A stretch of 64,000 nt of DNA from Planctomycetota bacterium. GTDB lineage: Bacteria > Planctomycetota > Phycisphaerae > Phycisphaerales > UBA1924. The position numbers and the translations under genes were made by a program. The notes under the pieces are model-generated. The model was not told the DNA's origin. It saw only the letters and a list, made by a program, of their open reading frames with translations, and did not search any database. Location: assembly GCA_963204725.1 (NCBI GenBank), contig CAUJHH010000072.1, positions 81,655 to 145,654 of the forward strand, read 5' to 3'. Of the stretch, positions 32,633 through 39,923 are shown piece after piece. Positions within the stretch are counted from its first letter, which is position 1, and each line of letters starts with the position of its first letter.

Positions 32633-33787
32633 GTGCCCCCCCCGCCCCTCCACATTGGTCCTCTGAGGCTGTCGACCAACCTGCTGCTCGCGCCGATCGC
32701 GGGGTATTGCGACCTGGCGTTTCGGACGGTCTGCCGCGAGTTTGGGGGGTTGGGCCTGGCGTGCACGGATCTGCTATCGCCTCAGGGGCTCTTGCGTGGA
32801 ACGGCGACGTCGCTGGATCTGGCGAAGACGAACGACTTTGACAAGCCGGTGGGCATGCAGCTTTACGGCAGCGATCCGGAGATCATGGCCCAGGGGGCGC
32901 GGTGGGCCGTTGAGCATGGCGCGACCGTGGTCGACATCAACATGGGCTGCCCGGTGGACAAGGTGACGAAGAAGGATGGCGGGTCGAAGCTGCTGACGGA
33001 TCTCTCGAGGGCGGTGGGGGTGGCGGAGCGGGTCGCGAGGGAACTGGAGAAGATGCCGCTGAGCGCGGAGGAGTGGGCGAAGCGGCTGGGTGATGCGAGA
33101 TTTGGAACGGGCGCGGCGGTTCGCGGCGGCGCAAACGTGCCGCTGACGTGCAAGATCCGGCTCTGCTGGCACACATCGGACTTTGAGTCGGGCGCGGCGT
33201 GCTCGCCTCATCTGGCGCGGATGCTGGCGGATGTGGGCGTGTGCGCGGTGACGGTGCACGGTCGCACGACAGAGGACAAGTTTGCGGGGAATGTGCGGCT
33301 GGAGGGGATCGCGCGCGTGGTGGAGGCGGTGGATGGGAGGATTCCCATCATCGGCAACGGCGATGTCCGCGAGCCCGAGGATGCACGCCGCATGGTCGCG
33401 TTCACCGGCTGCGCCGGCGTCATGATCGGACGGGGCGCACTCTCAACACCGTGGGTCTTCCGCGACACTTGGTCGCTGCTCGTCGATGGCGTGACGCCGC
33501 CTGCGCCGAGTGAAGCCGAGATCATCGCGATGATCCGTCGGTTCTTCGTGCTGATGCAAGGACAGCGCGATGACCGGTACGCACTCTTTCAGATCTCGAG
33601 GCGGGTGTCATGGTTCGCCAAGCGGCTTGGGATCCAGCCTGATGGGAAGCGAGTGGGGGTGAAGCCCTTCAAGGAAGCGGTTCGGCTCGCGAGGCACCCC
33701 GAGGAGATTCACGCCGCGTTGGACCGATATCTCGACGGGGGCCTGCGTACGTGGGATTCCGAGCCTGAGGCGGCGGGCGCATTATGA
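32633..33787 (+). CDS. dus: tRNA-dihydrouridine synthase
   Basis: FMN enzyme that reduces uridine to dihydrouridine in tRNA. The first strand of the TIM barrel and the FMN loop are LLLAPIAGYCDLAFRTVCRE. The catalytic Cys is in VDINMGCPVDKVTKKDGGSK, and further strands appear in CKIRLCWH, CAVTVHGRTTEDKFAG, PIIGNGDVREPEDARRM and GVMIGRGALSTPWVFRD. An insert of about 25 residues (PLSAEEWAKRLGDARFGTGA onward) precedes CKIRLCWH, where most Dus proteins are direct. The start is uncertain: GTG 32633 or TTG 32615, neither with a Shine-Dalgarno, so a leaderless transcript is possible. It is about 384 aa. Confidence 0.93.
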   Translation: MPPPPLHIGPLRLSTNLLLAPIAGYCDLAFRTVCREFGGLGLACTDLLSPQGLLRGTATSLDLAKTNDFDKPVGMQLYGSDPEIMAQGARWAVEHGATVVDINMGCPVDKVTKKDGGSKLLTDLSRAVGVAERVARELEKMPLSAEEWAKRLGDARFGTGAAVRGGANVPLTCKIRLCWHTSDFESGAACSPHLARMLADVGVCAVTVHGRTTEDKFAGNVRLEGIARVVEAVDGRIPIIGNGDVREPEDARRMVAFTGCAGVMIGRGALSTPWVFRDTWSLLVDGVTPPAPSEAEIIAMIRRFFVLMQGQRDDRYALFQISRRVSWFAKRLGIQPDGKRVGVKPFKEAVRLARHPEEIHAALDRYLDGGLRTWDSEPEAAGAL

Positions 33788-33836
33788 GGGAACGGGCCTG
33801 TCGGTGAATTGAGTGTCATATTGAGTCGGCCTCATG

Positions 33837-33842
33837 TATAGT
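33837..33842 (+). promoter_or_regulatory. Possible -10 box for the secreted repeat protein
   Basis: TATAGT lies 27 bases before the ATG at 33870 and downstream of an AT-richer stretch; no good -35 box was found at 17 bases. The same hexamer lies upstream of the gene at 56982 (57112-57117, minus). Weak evidence. Confidence 0.3.
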
Positions 33843-33869
33843 CTGGGTCTCGGCAATGAGGAGTGAGAC

Positions 33870-34955
33870 ATGATTCGCACCCGGTCGGCTTTGGCGTCCG
33901 CCTTTCTGGCAGCAGCACCGGCGTTCACGGTGTGCGCTTCAGACCCATATCTGCTGACTATCCAGCCGGGCGCGTCGATGTCGACATCGAACTCGATCTT
34001 CGCACCATCGAGCGGCACGCTCATCGGCAACTACGACGCGACATCGAACCCTGCCGGCACACGCACCCTGCCCGGCCTCTTCGGCGGAAGCGGCAACAAC
34101 GCGATCCCGCTGTCTCTCGATGTAGAGGTCGGCGGCGACAACGAGACCTCTCCGGCCGGATCGATGACGATCGTCACGAATGTCGGAGCTGGCACGTTCG
34201 CGATTGCATCTCTCGGACTCGATCTTCTCAACGAGACGGTAATCGAGTTGCCAATCACTGCCACGATCCAGTACAGCACCTTCCGGACGGTGAGTCCGTC
34301 GTTCCTGTATCTCGGGGGTGTTCCTCTCGCGATTCCTTTTGGCAGCGCGCGGGTCACGGTGCTCGATGCGACGCTGGGAGCGGGCGTCTCAGGGGGGACG
34401 ATGACACCGAACGGCGACGGCTCCTACACGCTGAACGGTGTGGCCGCGCTCGATGTCGCGTTCCAGGCGGTTCTGCTCGATCAGCCGGTGGATGGGGGCA
34501 CCGTCCCGGTGATCGCGCCGATTGGCGGCACGTTTACGCCGTCGATCGATGGCTCGACGGCCACGCTCTCGATTTCGATCGGGATCTCGAACGCCAGCGA
34601 GGTTCCCGGGCCGTTCCCGGCGGTGGAGAATGTGCCGTTCGATCTGCCGACGCTCGACTCGAATGCGCCGGCTCACGTGTTGCTCACGCTCAACTTCGAG
34701 CGGATCGATCTCACGCTCGAGGGCGCTGTGGCGGGGATTGCTGCGGGCTCACGCCTCTGCCGCGCGGATTTCAATCTGGATGGCGTGGCGGACATCCTTG
34801 ACTTTCTCGACTTTCTGGCCGGCTTTGGAGACTGCCAGGGGCTTCCCTCGCCCTGCCCGGATCAGATTCTGGATGCTGATGTGAATTCTGATGGGCTCGT
34901 TGATATTCTGGACTTCCTGGACTTCTTGCAGGCGTTCTCGGACGGATGCGAGTAA
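33870..34955 (+). CDS. Secreted protein with paired C-terminal dockerin-like calcium repeats
   Basis: Exported protein, 361 aa. A signal peptide (SALASAFLAAAPAFTVCA) is followed by about 280 beta-rich residues without a recognised domain, and then two EF-hand-like repeats. The repeats are ADFNLDGVADILDFLDFLAG and ADVNSDGLVDILDFLDFLQA, each with the DxNxDGxxD loop. Three Cys residues are placed as FGDCQGLPSPC in the linker and DGCE at the end. This tail recurs in the proteins at 57244-60240 and 60585-63887. The repeats resemble dockerin calcium loops; in planctomycetes this tail type ends in Gly-Cys and may be a sorting or anchoring signal. AGGAG lies about 6 bases before the ATG. Confidence 0.88.
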   Translation: MIRTRSALASAFLAAAPAFTVCASDPYLLTIQPGASMSTSNSIFAPSSGTLIGNYDATSNPAGTRTLPGLFGGSGNNAIPLSLDVEVGGDNETSPAGSMTIVTNVGAGTFAIASLGLDLLNETVIELPITATIQYSTFRTVSPSFLYLGGVPLAIPFGSARVTVLDATLGAGVSGGTMTPNGDGSYTLNGVAALDVAFQAVLLDQPVDGGTVPVIAPIGGTFTPSIDGSTATLSISIGISNASEVPGPFPAVENVPFDLPTLDSNAPAHVLLTLNFERIDLTLEGAVAGIAAGSRLCRADFNLDGVADILDFLDFLAGFGDCQGLPSPCPDQILDADVNSDGLVDILDFLDFLQAFSDGCE

Positions 34956-35120
34956 GACAGGACCGGAGCTCTGCAACCGAACCGGGTCGAAGTGGGTACG
35001 GATTCGATTCGGGGAGCGTGTGCGCTGGTGCGTATGATCACGGGCAACGGCGATCGCTCTTGATCCGGAGTGTTCGCACGGAGATGCGGCGACGACCTGA
35101 TTGCTCGCAAGGAGATTGGA

Positions 35121-36224
35121 ATGAAGGCCATTCCCACCACAGTCACCCTGACGCTTCTGGCCGGGTTCGCGCCGCTTGCTGCGGCACAGCTTCTCGCGCC
35201 TCCGGCCGCTTCGACCGACGTTGCCGCACCTCTGCTGGGCCACGCCGCGATTTCGTTCGATCGTATGGCCCACGACTTTGGCGAGATTCTCGACGATGAG
35301 AACGTTGAGACGACGTTCACATTCACGAACACGGGCGACACGACGCTTGAGATTCTGGATCACCGCGCCACGTGCGGCTGCACCGTCCCAGAGATCTCCA
35401 AGCGATCGCTGCTGCCGGGCGAGTCGGCCGGTCTGAAGGTTGTCTTCCATCCGGCCCACAAGCGGGGGCAGCAGCACCAGACGGTGACGCTGATGACCAA
35501 TGCGACGGACCAGCCGCAGGTGGTGCTCACGATCAACGCGAACGTGCGCCAGACGACATGGTCTGATCCGGCGGTGGCGCACTTCTCACGCATCGACAAG
35601 GGCGACGATCGTGCGATCGAAGTGGATGTCTATTCGCGTGTGCCGGGCTTCAAGGTGGAGAGCGCAACGTTTGTTGAGAGCGCGGCGATCGGCAACGCCA
35701 TCCCGTTCAAGGCTGTCGTTGGTGAGCCGACTGAGGTTCCCGGTGACGCGGAGGGAGAGATTCTTCGGAAGTACACGATCACCATCACGCTTGCGCCGAC
35801 AGTTGCGATCGGCAACCACACCGAGACGATCTCGATCAAGACGAACGATCCGAGGAAGCCGGTGATCCAGCAGCAGGTCATCGCGGAGGTGGTGGGCGAT
35901 CTGATTCCCAATCCGAATCGGGTCTCGCTCGGGGTCGTTCGTCCGGGTGACGCGCTGCGTGCCGAGTTCAAGATCACGAGCCGCAGCGTGAAGCCGTTCA
36001 AGATCCTGAAGGCCGAGGTGTCGCCGGTGGGCGGAGCGGACCTCAAGGTTCTGATCGAGTCGGTTGCCGAGGGCGGCGCTCCGGAGATCAAGATCACGCT
36101 CTTGGGGACCGCTCCCACGACCGTGCAGCCGATCCGGGGCAAGATAGAGTTGACGACGAACAGCAAGGATCAGCCGAAGATCGAGGTGCCGTTCTATGCC
36201 ACCGTCCGCGGAAGCAGCCGCTGA
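35121..36224 (+). CDS. DUF1573 family exported protein
   Basis: Secreted protein, 367 aa, with a signal peptide (TTVTLTLLAGFAPLAAAQLL) and DUF1573 features: FDRMAHDFGEILDDENVETT, TFTFTNTGDTTLEILDHRAT, then the conserved CGCTVPEISKRSLLPGESAG. A second region (ISIKTNDPRKPVIQQQVIAE) repeats the Ig-like fold. The CGC motif could bind metal or be oxidised. It begins 165 bases after the previous gene and overlaps the rhodanese gene by 29 bases. AAGGAG 6 bases upstream fixes the start at 35121 rather than 35070. Its association with rhodanese and MauE suggests a role in thiol chemistry in the periplasm, but the family function is unproven. Confidence 0.88.
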   Translation: MKAIPTTVTLTLLAGFAPLAAAQLLAPPAASTDVAAPLLGHAAISFDRMAHDFGEILDDENVETTFTFTNTGDTTLEILDHRATCGCTVPEISKRSLLPGESAGLKVVFHPAHKRGQQHQTVTLMTNATDQPQVVLTINANVRQTTWSDPAVAHFSRIDKGDDRAIEVDVYSRVPGFKVESATFVESAAIGNAIPFKAVVGEPTEVPGDAEGEILRKYTITITLAPTVAIGNHTETISIKTNDPRKPVIQQQVIAEVVGDLIPNPNRVSLGVVRPGDALRAEFKITSRSVKPFKILKAEVSPVGGADLKVLIESVAEGGAPEIKITLLGTAPTTVQPIRGKIELTTNSKDQPKIEVPFYATVRGSSR

Positions 36225-36828
36225 GTCGATCGACGGGTGCGCCGCGCGGGGCTTTCGGTGCCCGCTCGGCAGCCTGTTCGGGCGCGCGCTGATCGTGGTG
36301 GCGATTGCGGGCCTGATCGGCGTCGCAGACTCTGCCCGGCGTCCGATCCAGTTGACGCTCAATCCCAACGTGTCCGTGCCGGTCGGTGCCGGACAGGCGT
36401 CGCCTCGGGCCGCCGCGGCACCAGCTGCAGATCCGCACGGCGACGATTCCCCACCCGGCGTGCTCGGCCCTTACGTTGATCTCTTGCAGGCCAAGGCGGT
36501 CTATGACTCGTTGGAGGCAGACTTCATCGACGCTCGCGAGCCCGCACAGTTCGGACCCGGTCACATCCCCGGCGCGTACAACCTGACGCAGGCCGACTTC
36601 ACAGGGCGCACGACGCCGGAGGCGCTTGAGTTCCTCGATCGCTCGCGTCCGGTCGTAATCTATTGCGACGGGGGCGACTGCCACGCGTCGGAGAATGTCG
36701 CCATCCTGCTTCAGCAGGCGGGATTCTCATCGATCCACATCATGACCGTCGGATTCCCGGCCTGGGTGGAGGCGGGTTACGAAGTCGAGAGTCGTCCGGA
36801 AGACGACGCCACAGGGGGTGGTCGTTGA
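36196..36828 (+). CDS. Membrane-anchored rhodanese-like protein
   Basis: Sulfurtransferase-like protein, 210 aa, with an N-terminal membrane segment (ALIVVAIAGLIGVA). The rhodanese domain is FIDAREPAQFGPGHIPGAYN, then VVIYCDGGDCHASENVAILL, where the active-site loop CxGGxCxxS supplies the catalytic Cys (the second Cys of the pair), and FSSIHIMTVGFPAWVEAGYE. The loop has the usual six residues, and two Cys in the loop (C-D-G-G-D-C) may allow disulfide formation. Its start is inside the end of the DUF1573 gene, in a different frame, and its end overlaps the next start (TTGA), so the three are coupled. The C-terminal region is Glu/Asp-rich. Confidence 0.9.
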   Translation: MPPSAEAAAESIDGCAARGFRCPLGSLFGRALIVVAIAGLIGVADSARRPIQLTLNPNVSVPVGAGQASPRAAAAPAADPHGDDSPPGVLGPYVDLLQAKAVYDSLEADFIDAREPAQFGPGHIPGAYNLTQADFTGRTTPEALEFLDRSRPVVIYCDGGDCHASENVAILLQQAGFSSIHIMTVGFPAWVEAGYEVESRPEDDATGGGR

Positions 36829-37346
36829 CGACCCGCACGTGCTGCGCAGTCGGTGGACGGGCCGGCCCGGCGACGGGATTCGGAGCCGTCGCGCTGCTCG
36901 CGTTGAGGGTCTTTCTCGGCGGCGTGTTGCTGTTTGCGGCGGCGGTAAAGCTCCGTGATCCGCAGCAGTTCGCGTTTGCGATCAACGCCTATCAGTTGAT
37001 TCCTCCCGAAGCAAAGCACCTGGTCTCGATCGGCGCGTTCGTTGTGCCGTGGCTGGAACTCCTTGTGGGGTTGATGCTCGTCCTGGGCCTCTGGTGCCGC
37101 TCGGCTGCGCTGGCCGCCTCCTGCCTCATGGGACTGTTCGTCTACGCCGTGTGGAGCGTCATCGCCAGAGATCTGAATGTGACGTGCGGCTGTTTCGGCA
37201 AACTCAAGGGGCCGTTCGGCTGTGAGGGCCCGATCGGAGCCTGCAAGCTCGCAGAGAACGCCACGCTCCTTGCGGCGTCACTGACCTTGGTGTGCTTCGG
37301 CTCGGGGCGGATCGCGGTCGATGCGCTGTTGCGTCGGAACGCCTGA
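36825..37346 (+). CDS. MauE/DoxX-type redox membrane protein
   Basis: Integral membrane protein, 173 aa from a TTG start (TTGA overlap with the rhodanese stop); the upstream open frame does not look coding. Four hydrophobic segments (FGAVALLALRVFLGGVLLFA; HLVSIGAFVVPWLELLVGLM; SAALAASCLMGLFVYAVWSV; LLAASLTLVCFGSGRIAV) match the MauE/DoxX fold. NVTCGCFGKLKGPFGCEGPI holds the CGCF motif typical of MauE-like and VKOR-like redox partners. By family it may pass electrons to periplasmic thiols. An N-terminal CC pair (TRTCCAVGG) could also be functional. Together with the DUF1573 and rhodanese genes it forms a three-gene unit. Confidence 0.85.
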   Translation: MTTRTCCAVGGRAGPATGFGAVALLALRVFLGGVLLFAAAVKLRDPQQFAFAINAYQLIPPEAKHLVSIGAFVVPWLELLVGLMLVLGLWCRSAALAASCLMGLFVYAVWSVIARDLNVTCGCFGKLKGPFGCEGPIGACKLAENATLLAASLTLVCFGSGRIAVDALLRRNA

Positions 37347-37476
37347 CACCAACCGACCACGCTAGAACCGCGCAATGATCCGGCCTATGGTCTCTGCCCG
37401 GCGTGTGTCGTCACGCGCCGTTCGATGACCGTCGCCCACGGATTCCCGCGGGCCCAAGCCCAAGACGGAGCCACAG

Positions 37477-37719
37477 ATGAGCCGTTTCAACAGATTCACG
37501 CAGACCCCGAAGATCAAGGTGACTCGCAAGACCGCCAGCGGCACGCAGTATGTTGACTGGAAGGATGTCGAGAACCTTCGACGCATGATGAGCCCCAACG
37601 GCAAGATCTACGGCCGCAAGCGCCTGAGCACGAGCGCCCGCGAGCAGAAGATGATCGCACAGGCCGTCAAGCGGGCTCGTTTCATGGGTCTGCTGCCCTA
37701 CACCTCCGCCACGCTCTGA
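37477..37719 (+). CDS. rpsR: Small ribosomal subunit protein bS18
   Basis: 30S ribosomal protein, 80 aa, binding bS6 and 16S rRNA on the subunit platform. The conserved core is VDWKDVENLRRMMSPNGKIY, then GRKRLSTSAREQKMIAQAVK and RARFMGLLPYT. It lacks the N-terminal zinc-binding Cys residues of C+ type S18 proteins. GGAG lies 7 bases before the ATG. It stands apart from rpsF and rplI, which normally surround it; both are absent from the window. Confidence 0.95.
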   Translation: MSRFNRFTQTPKIKVTRKTASGTQYVDWKDVENLRRMMSPNGKIYGRKRLSTSAREQKMIAQAVKRARFMGLLPYTSATL

Positions 37720-37791
37720 TCCGATTGGTGTGCCCATACGGACGTGCGATGCCGCACGCCCGTGGGCCATCAGCGCAGGAACACGGTCGCG

Positions 37792-38298
37792 ATGTCCGCA
37801 ACCGCTCCGCTTCGGCCGTACCACGATGTTCGCGTCACAGCGCGTGCGTATGTTTTTGATCGGCGGGAACGCGAGCGTGTGATGCGTGACGTGATCGATG
37901 CGCTCTGGGAGGCCACGAGCCCGGTTGGCGTCTCCTGGATCGGGTTCTATCTCAGGGCTCAGGGGCGGGATGAGATGGTCCTGGGGCCGTCGCGGAACAA
38001 GCCGGCGTGCTCGCCGATCGGCCTGCAGGGCATGTGTGGGCGCTGCCTGATCGAACGCAAGTCCATTCTCGTTGCCGATGTTCGCACGCTTGGAGCGAAC
38101 TACATCGCCTGCGATCCGAAGGACATGTCGGAAGCGGTGGTTCCGCTGCTCGACTCCGATGGCGGATGTGACGCCGTGCTTGATGCCGATTCCTACGACG
38201 TCGACGCGTTCACCCAGCACGACATCGACCACATGGGAGCGATTCTGCTTCGTGCGGGTCTGGCCGCCCGGATGGCTCCGTCAACGCTCTCGCTCTGA
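37792..38298 (+). CDS. GAF protein resembling free methionine-R-sulfoxide reductase
   Basis: Cytoplasmic protein, 168 aa, GAF fold. The region NKPACSPIGLQGMCGRCLIE followed by SILVADVRTLGANYIACDPK and EAVVPLLDSDGG is the pattern of fRMsr (E. coli YebR), with three Cys corresponding to the catalytic set: PAC, GMC and IAC, spaced 9 and 25 residues here against about 10 and 24 in E. coli. It would reduce free methionine-R-sulfoxide with thioredoxin. A fourth Cys (GRC) is extra. The start at 37792 (MSATAPLRP) is preferred over a GTG at 37744. It lies 51 bases before a GNAT gene and may belong to the same operon as the ATP-grasp cluster. Confidence 0.8.
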   Translation: MSATAPLRPYHDVRVTARAYVFDRRERERVMRDVIDALWEATSPVGVSWIGFYLRAQGRDEMVLGPSRNKPACSPIGLQGMCGRCLIERKSILVADVRTLGANYIACDPKDMSEAVVPLLDSDGGCDAVLDADSYDVDAFTQHDIDHMGAILLRAGLAARMAPSTLSL

Positions 38299-38349
38299 AC
38301 GAGATCACTCCGGCCGGTGCGGTCGATACAGATCGGCTACCCTCGCGCC

Positions 38350-38826
38350 ATGCCCGAGCATGCGATCTACTCCGCAACGCGCGGCGGATTCCTGATCTCG
38401 ACCGATCCGGCGTTGCTTGATGTCGCCGAAGTGCACTCGTTCCTGACGACGTGCTACTGGTCGCCCGGCATCCCGCGCCACATCGTCGAGCGGGCGATCT
38501 CACACTCGCTCTGCTTCGGCCTCTATGGTGCGGCGGGCGATGGCCCGACCCGTCCGCAGATCGGCTTCGCAAGGGTGGTCACCGATCGAGCCAGCTTCGC
38601 GTACCTCTGCGATGTCTTTGTGCTTGAGCCGTTTCGAGGGCAGGGTCTCGGCCACTGGCTGATGGAATCGGTCTTCGCTCATCCGGATCTTCAGGGCCTG
38701 CGACGGTTCATGCTGATGACGTGGGACGCCCATGGCCTGTATGAGCGGTTCGGTTTCTCGGGACTGGCGGATCCGACCCGCTGTATGGCGCGATGGAATC
38801 CGAGCGTGTACACGACGCCTCGGTGA
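38350..38826 (+). CDS. GNAT family N-acetyltransferase
   Basis: Acetyl-CoA dependent acyltransferase, 158 aa. Motif A is YLCDVFVLEPFRGQGLGHWL (RGQGLG binds the CoA pyrophosphate) and motif B is seen in LRRFMLMTWDAHGLYERFGF. The N-terminus (AIYSATRGGFLISTDPALLD, then VAEVHSFLTTCYWSPGIPRH) matches the DUF-like YjdJ/YhhY-type GNATs that acetylate small amines. The acceptor is unknown. It lies 68 bases before the first ATP-grasp ligase and in the same direction, so co-transcription is likely. The ATG 38350 has no clear Shine-Dalgarno. Confidence 0.9.
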   Translation: MPEHAIYSATRGGFLISTDPALLDVAEVHSFLTTCYWSPGIPRHIVERAISHSLCFGLYGAAGDGPTRPQIGFARVVTDRASFAYLCDVFVLEPFRGQGLGHWLMESVFAHPDLQGLRRFMLMTWDAHGLYERFGFSGLADPTRCMARWNPSVYTTPR

Positions 38827-38894
38827 ATCGGCGCCGGCGGGCTCCGCACGAGTCGAGACTGGGCCCATACGCTTCGGAGAGTCTGGAGTCTCTC

Positions 38895-39923
38895 ATGCAC
38901 CAGTTGCACATCGCGCTCACGTACGACCTCAAGGCGACCTATCTCGAACTCGGATACTCCGAGGACGAGTGCGCCGAGCTCGACAGCCCGGTGACGGTTG
39001 ATGCGCTCGCGGGCGTTGCCGAGTCGATGGGGCACCGCACGACGCGGGTGGGGCATATCAAGGATCTTTCGGCCCGGCTTGTGGCTGGTGAGCGGTGGGA
39101 TCTGGTCATCAACATCGCCGAGGGCATGCACGGCATTGGGCGCGAGTCGCAGGTGCCCGCGCTGCTCGACGCGTACCAGATTCCATACACATTCAGCGAT
39201 CCACTGGTCTGCGCGCTCACGCTCCACAAGGCGATGTGCAAGCGCGTGGTCCGCGACATGGGGATCAACACCGCGGGCTTCGCGCTCGTGGAGCGCGAGT
39301 CAGAGATCGGCGCCGTGCGCCTCGCATACCCGCTCTTTGCCAAGCCGGTGGCGGAAGGATCGAGCAAGGGCGTGACTGGGCGATCGCGCATCGAGTCCGC
39401 ATCGGACCTCCGCGCGACATGTCAGGACCTCCTTGAGCGGTACAAGCAGCCGGTGCTTGTCGAGGAGTACCTGCCCGGACGCGAGTTCACGGTCGGCATC
39501 GTTGGCACGGGAGAGCGAGCCCGCACGATCGGCTGTATGGAGGTCCATCTGTCGGAGCGGGCCGAGCCGGGCGTCTATTCGTCGGCGAACAAGAGCGACT
39601 GGATCGGCAAGGTCTCTTACTCCATCGCGACGGATGTCGAGGCCATTGCGTCCTCGGAGCTCGCGCTGAGCGCCTATCGCGGGCTGGGCTGTCGCGACGT
39701 CTCGCGTGTGGATGTTCGCACCGATCGGAACGGGAACCCGGCGTTCATTGAGATCAATCCGCTGCCGGGATTGAATCCCGAGTGGTCCGATCTGCCCTTT
39801 CTCTGTCGCTACGCGGGCATCGCGTATGACGATCTCATTCGTTGGATTCTCGAGTCGGCAATGGAGCGTGTGCCGGCGGCGCAGGCGCTGTGGCCCCCGC
39901 ATTCGTCCTCGGGAGTTCGATGA
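38895..39923 (+). CDS. ATP-grasp ligase 1, D-Ala-D-Ala ligase-like
   Basis: Amide-bond-forming enzyme, 342 aa, ATP-grasp fold. The N-terminal domain has LVINIAEGMHGIGRESQVPA, then LLDAYQIPYTFSDPLV, and differs from true Ddl, which has LHGPFGEDG. The ATP site is visible: K150 in PLFAKPVAEGSSKG, E190-E191 in VLVEEYLPGREFTV, and the metal-binding E286 and N288 in FIEINPLPGLNPEWSDLPF. The NIAEG...REA pattern is seen in Ddl-like proteins of unknown substrate in planctomycetes and other bacteria, so it is not assigned as ddl. GGAG lies 6 bases upstream. Its stop overlaps the start of ATP-grasp 2 by 4 bases (ATGA). Confidence 0.92.
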   Translation: MHQLHIALTYDLKATYLELGYSEDECAELDSPVTVDALAGVAESMGHRTTRVGHIKDLSARLVAGERWDLVINIAEGMHGIGRESQVPALLDAYQIPYTFSDPLVCALTLHKAMCKRVVRDMGINTAGFALVERESEIGAVRLAYPLFAKPVAEGSSKGVTGRSRIESASDLRATCQDLLERYKQPVLVEEYLPGREFTVGIVGTGERARTIGCMEVHLSERAEPGVYSSANKSDWIGKVSYSIATDVEAIASSELALSAYRGLGCRDVSRVDVRTDRNGNPAFIEINPLPGLNPEWSDLPFLCRYAGIAYDDLIRWILESAMERVPAAQALWPPHSSSGVR

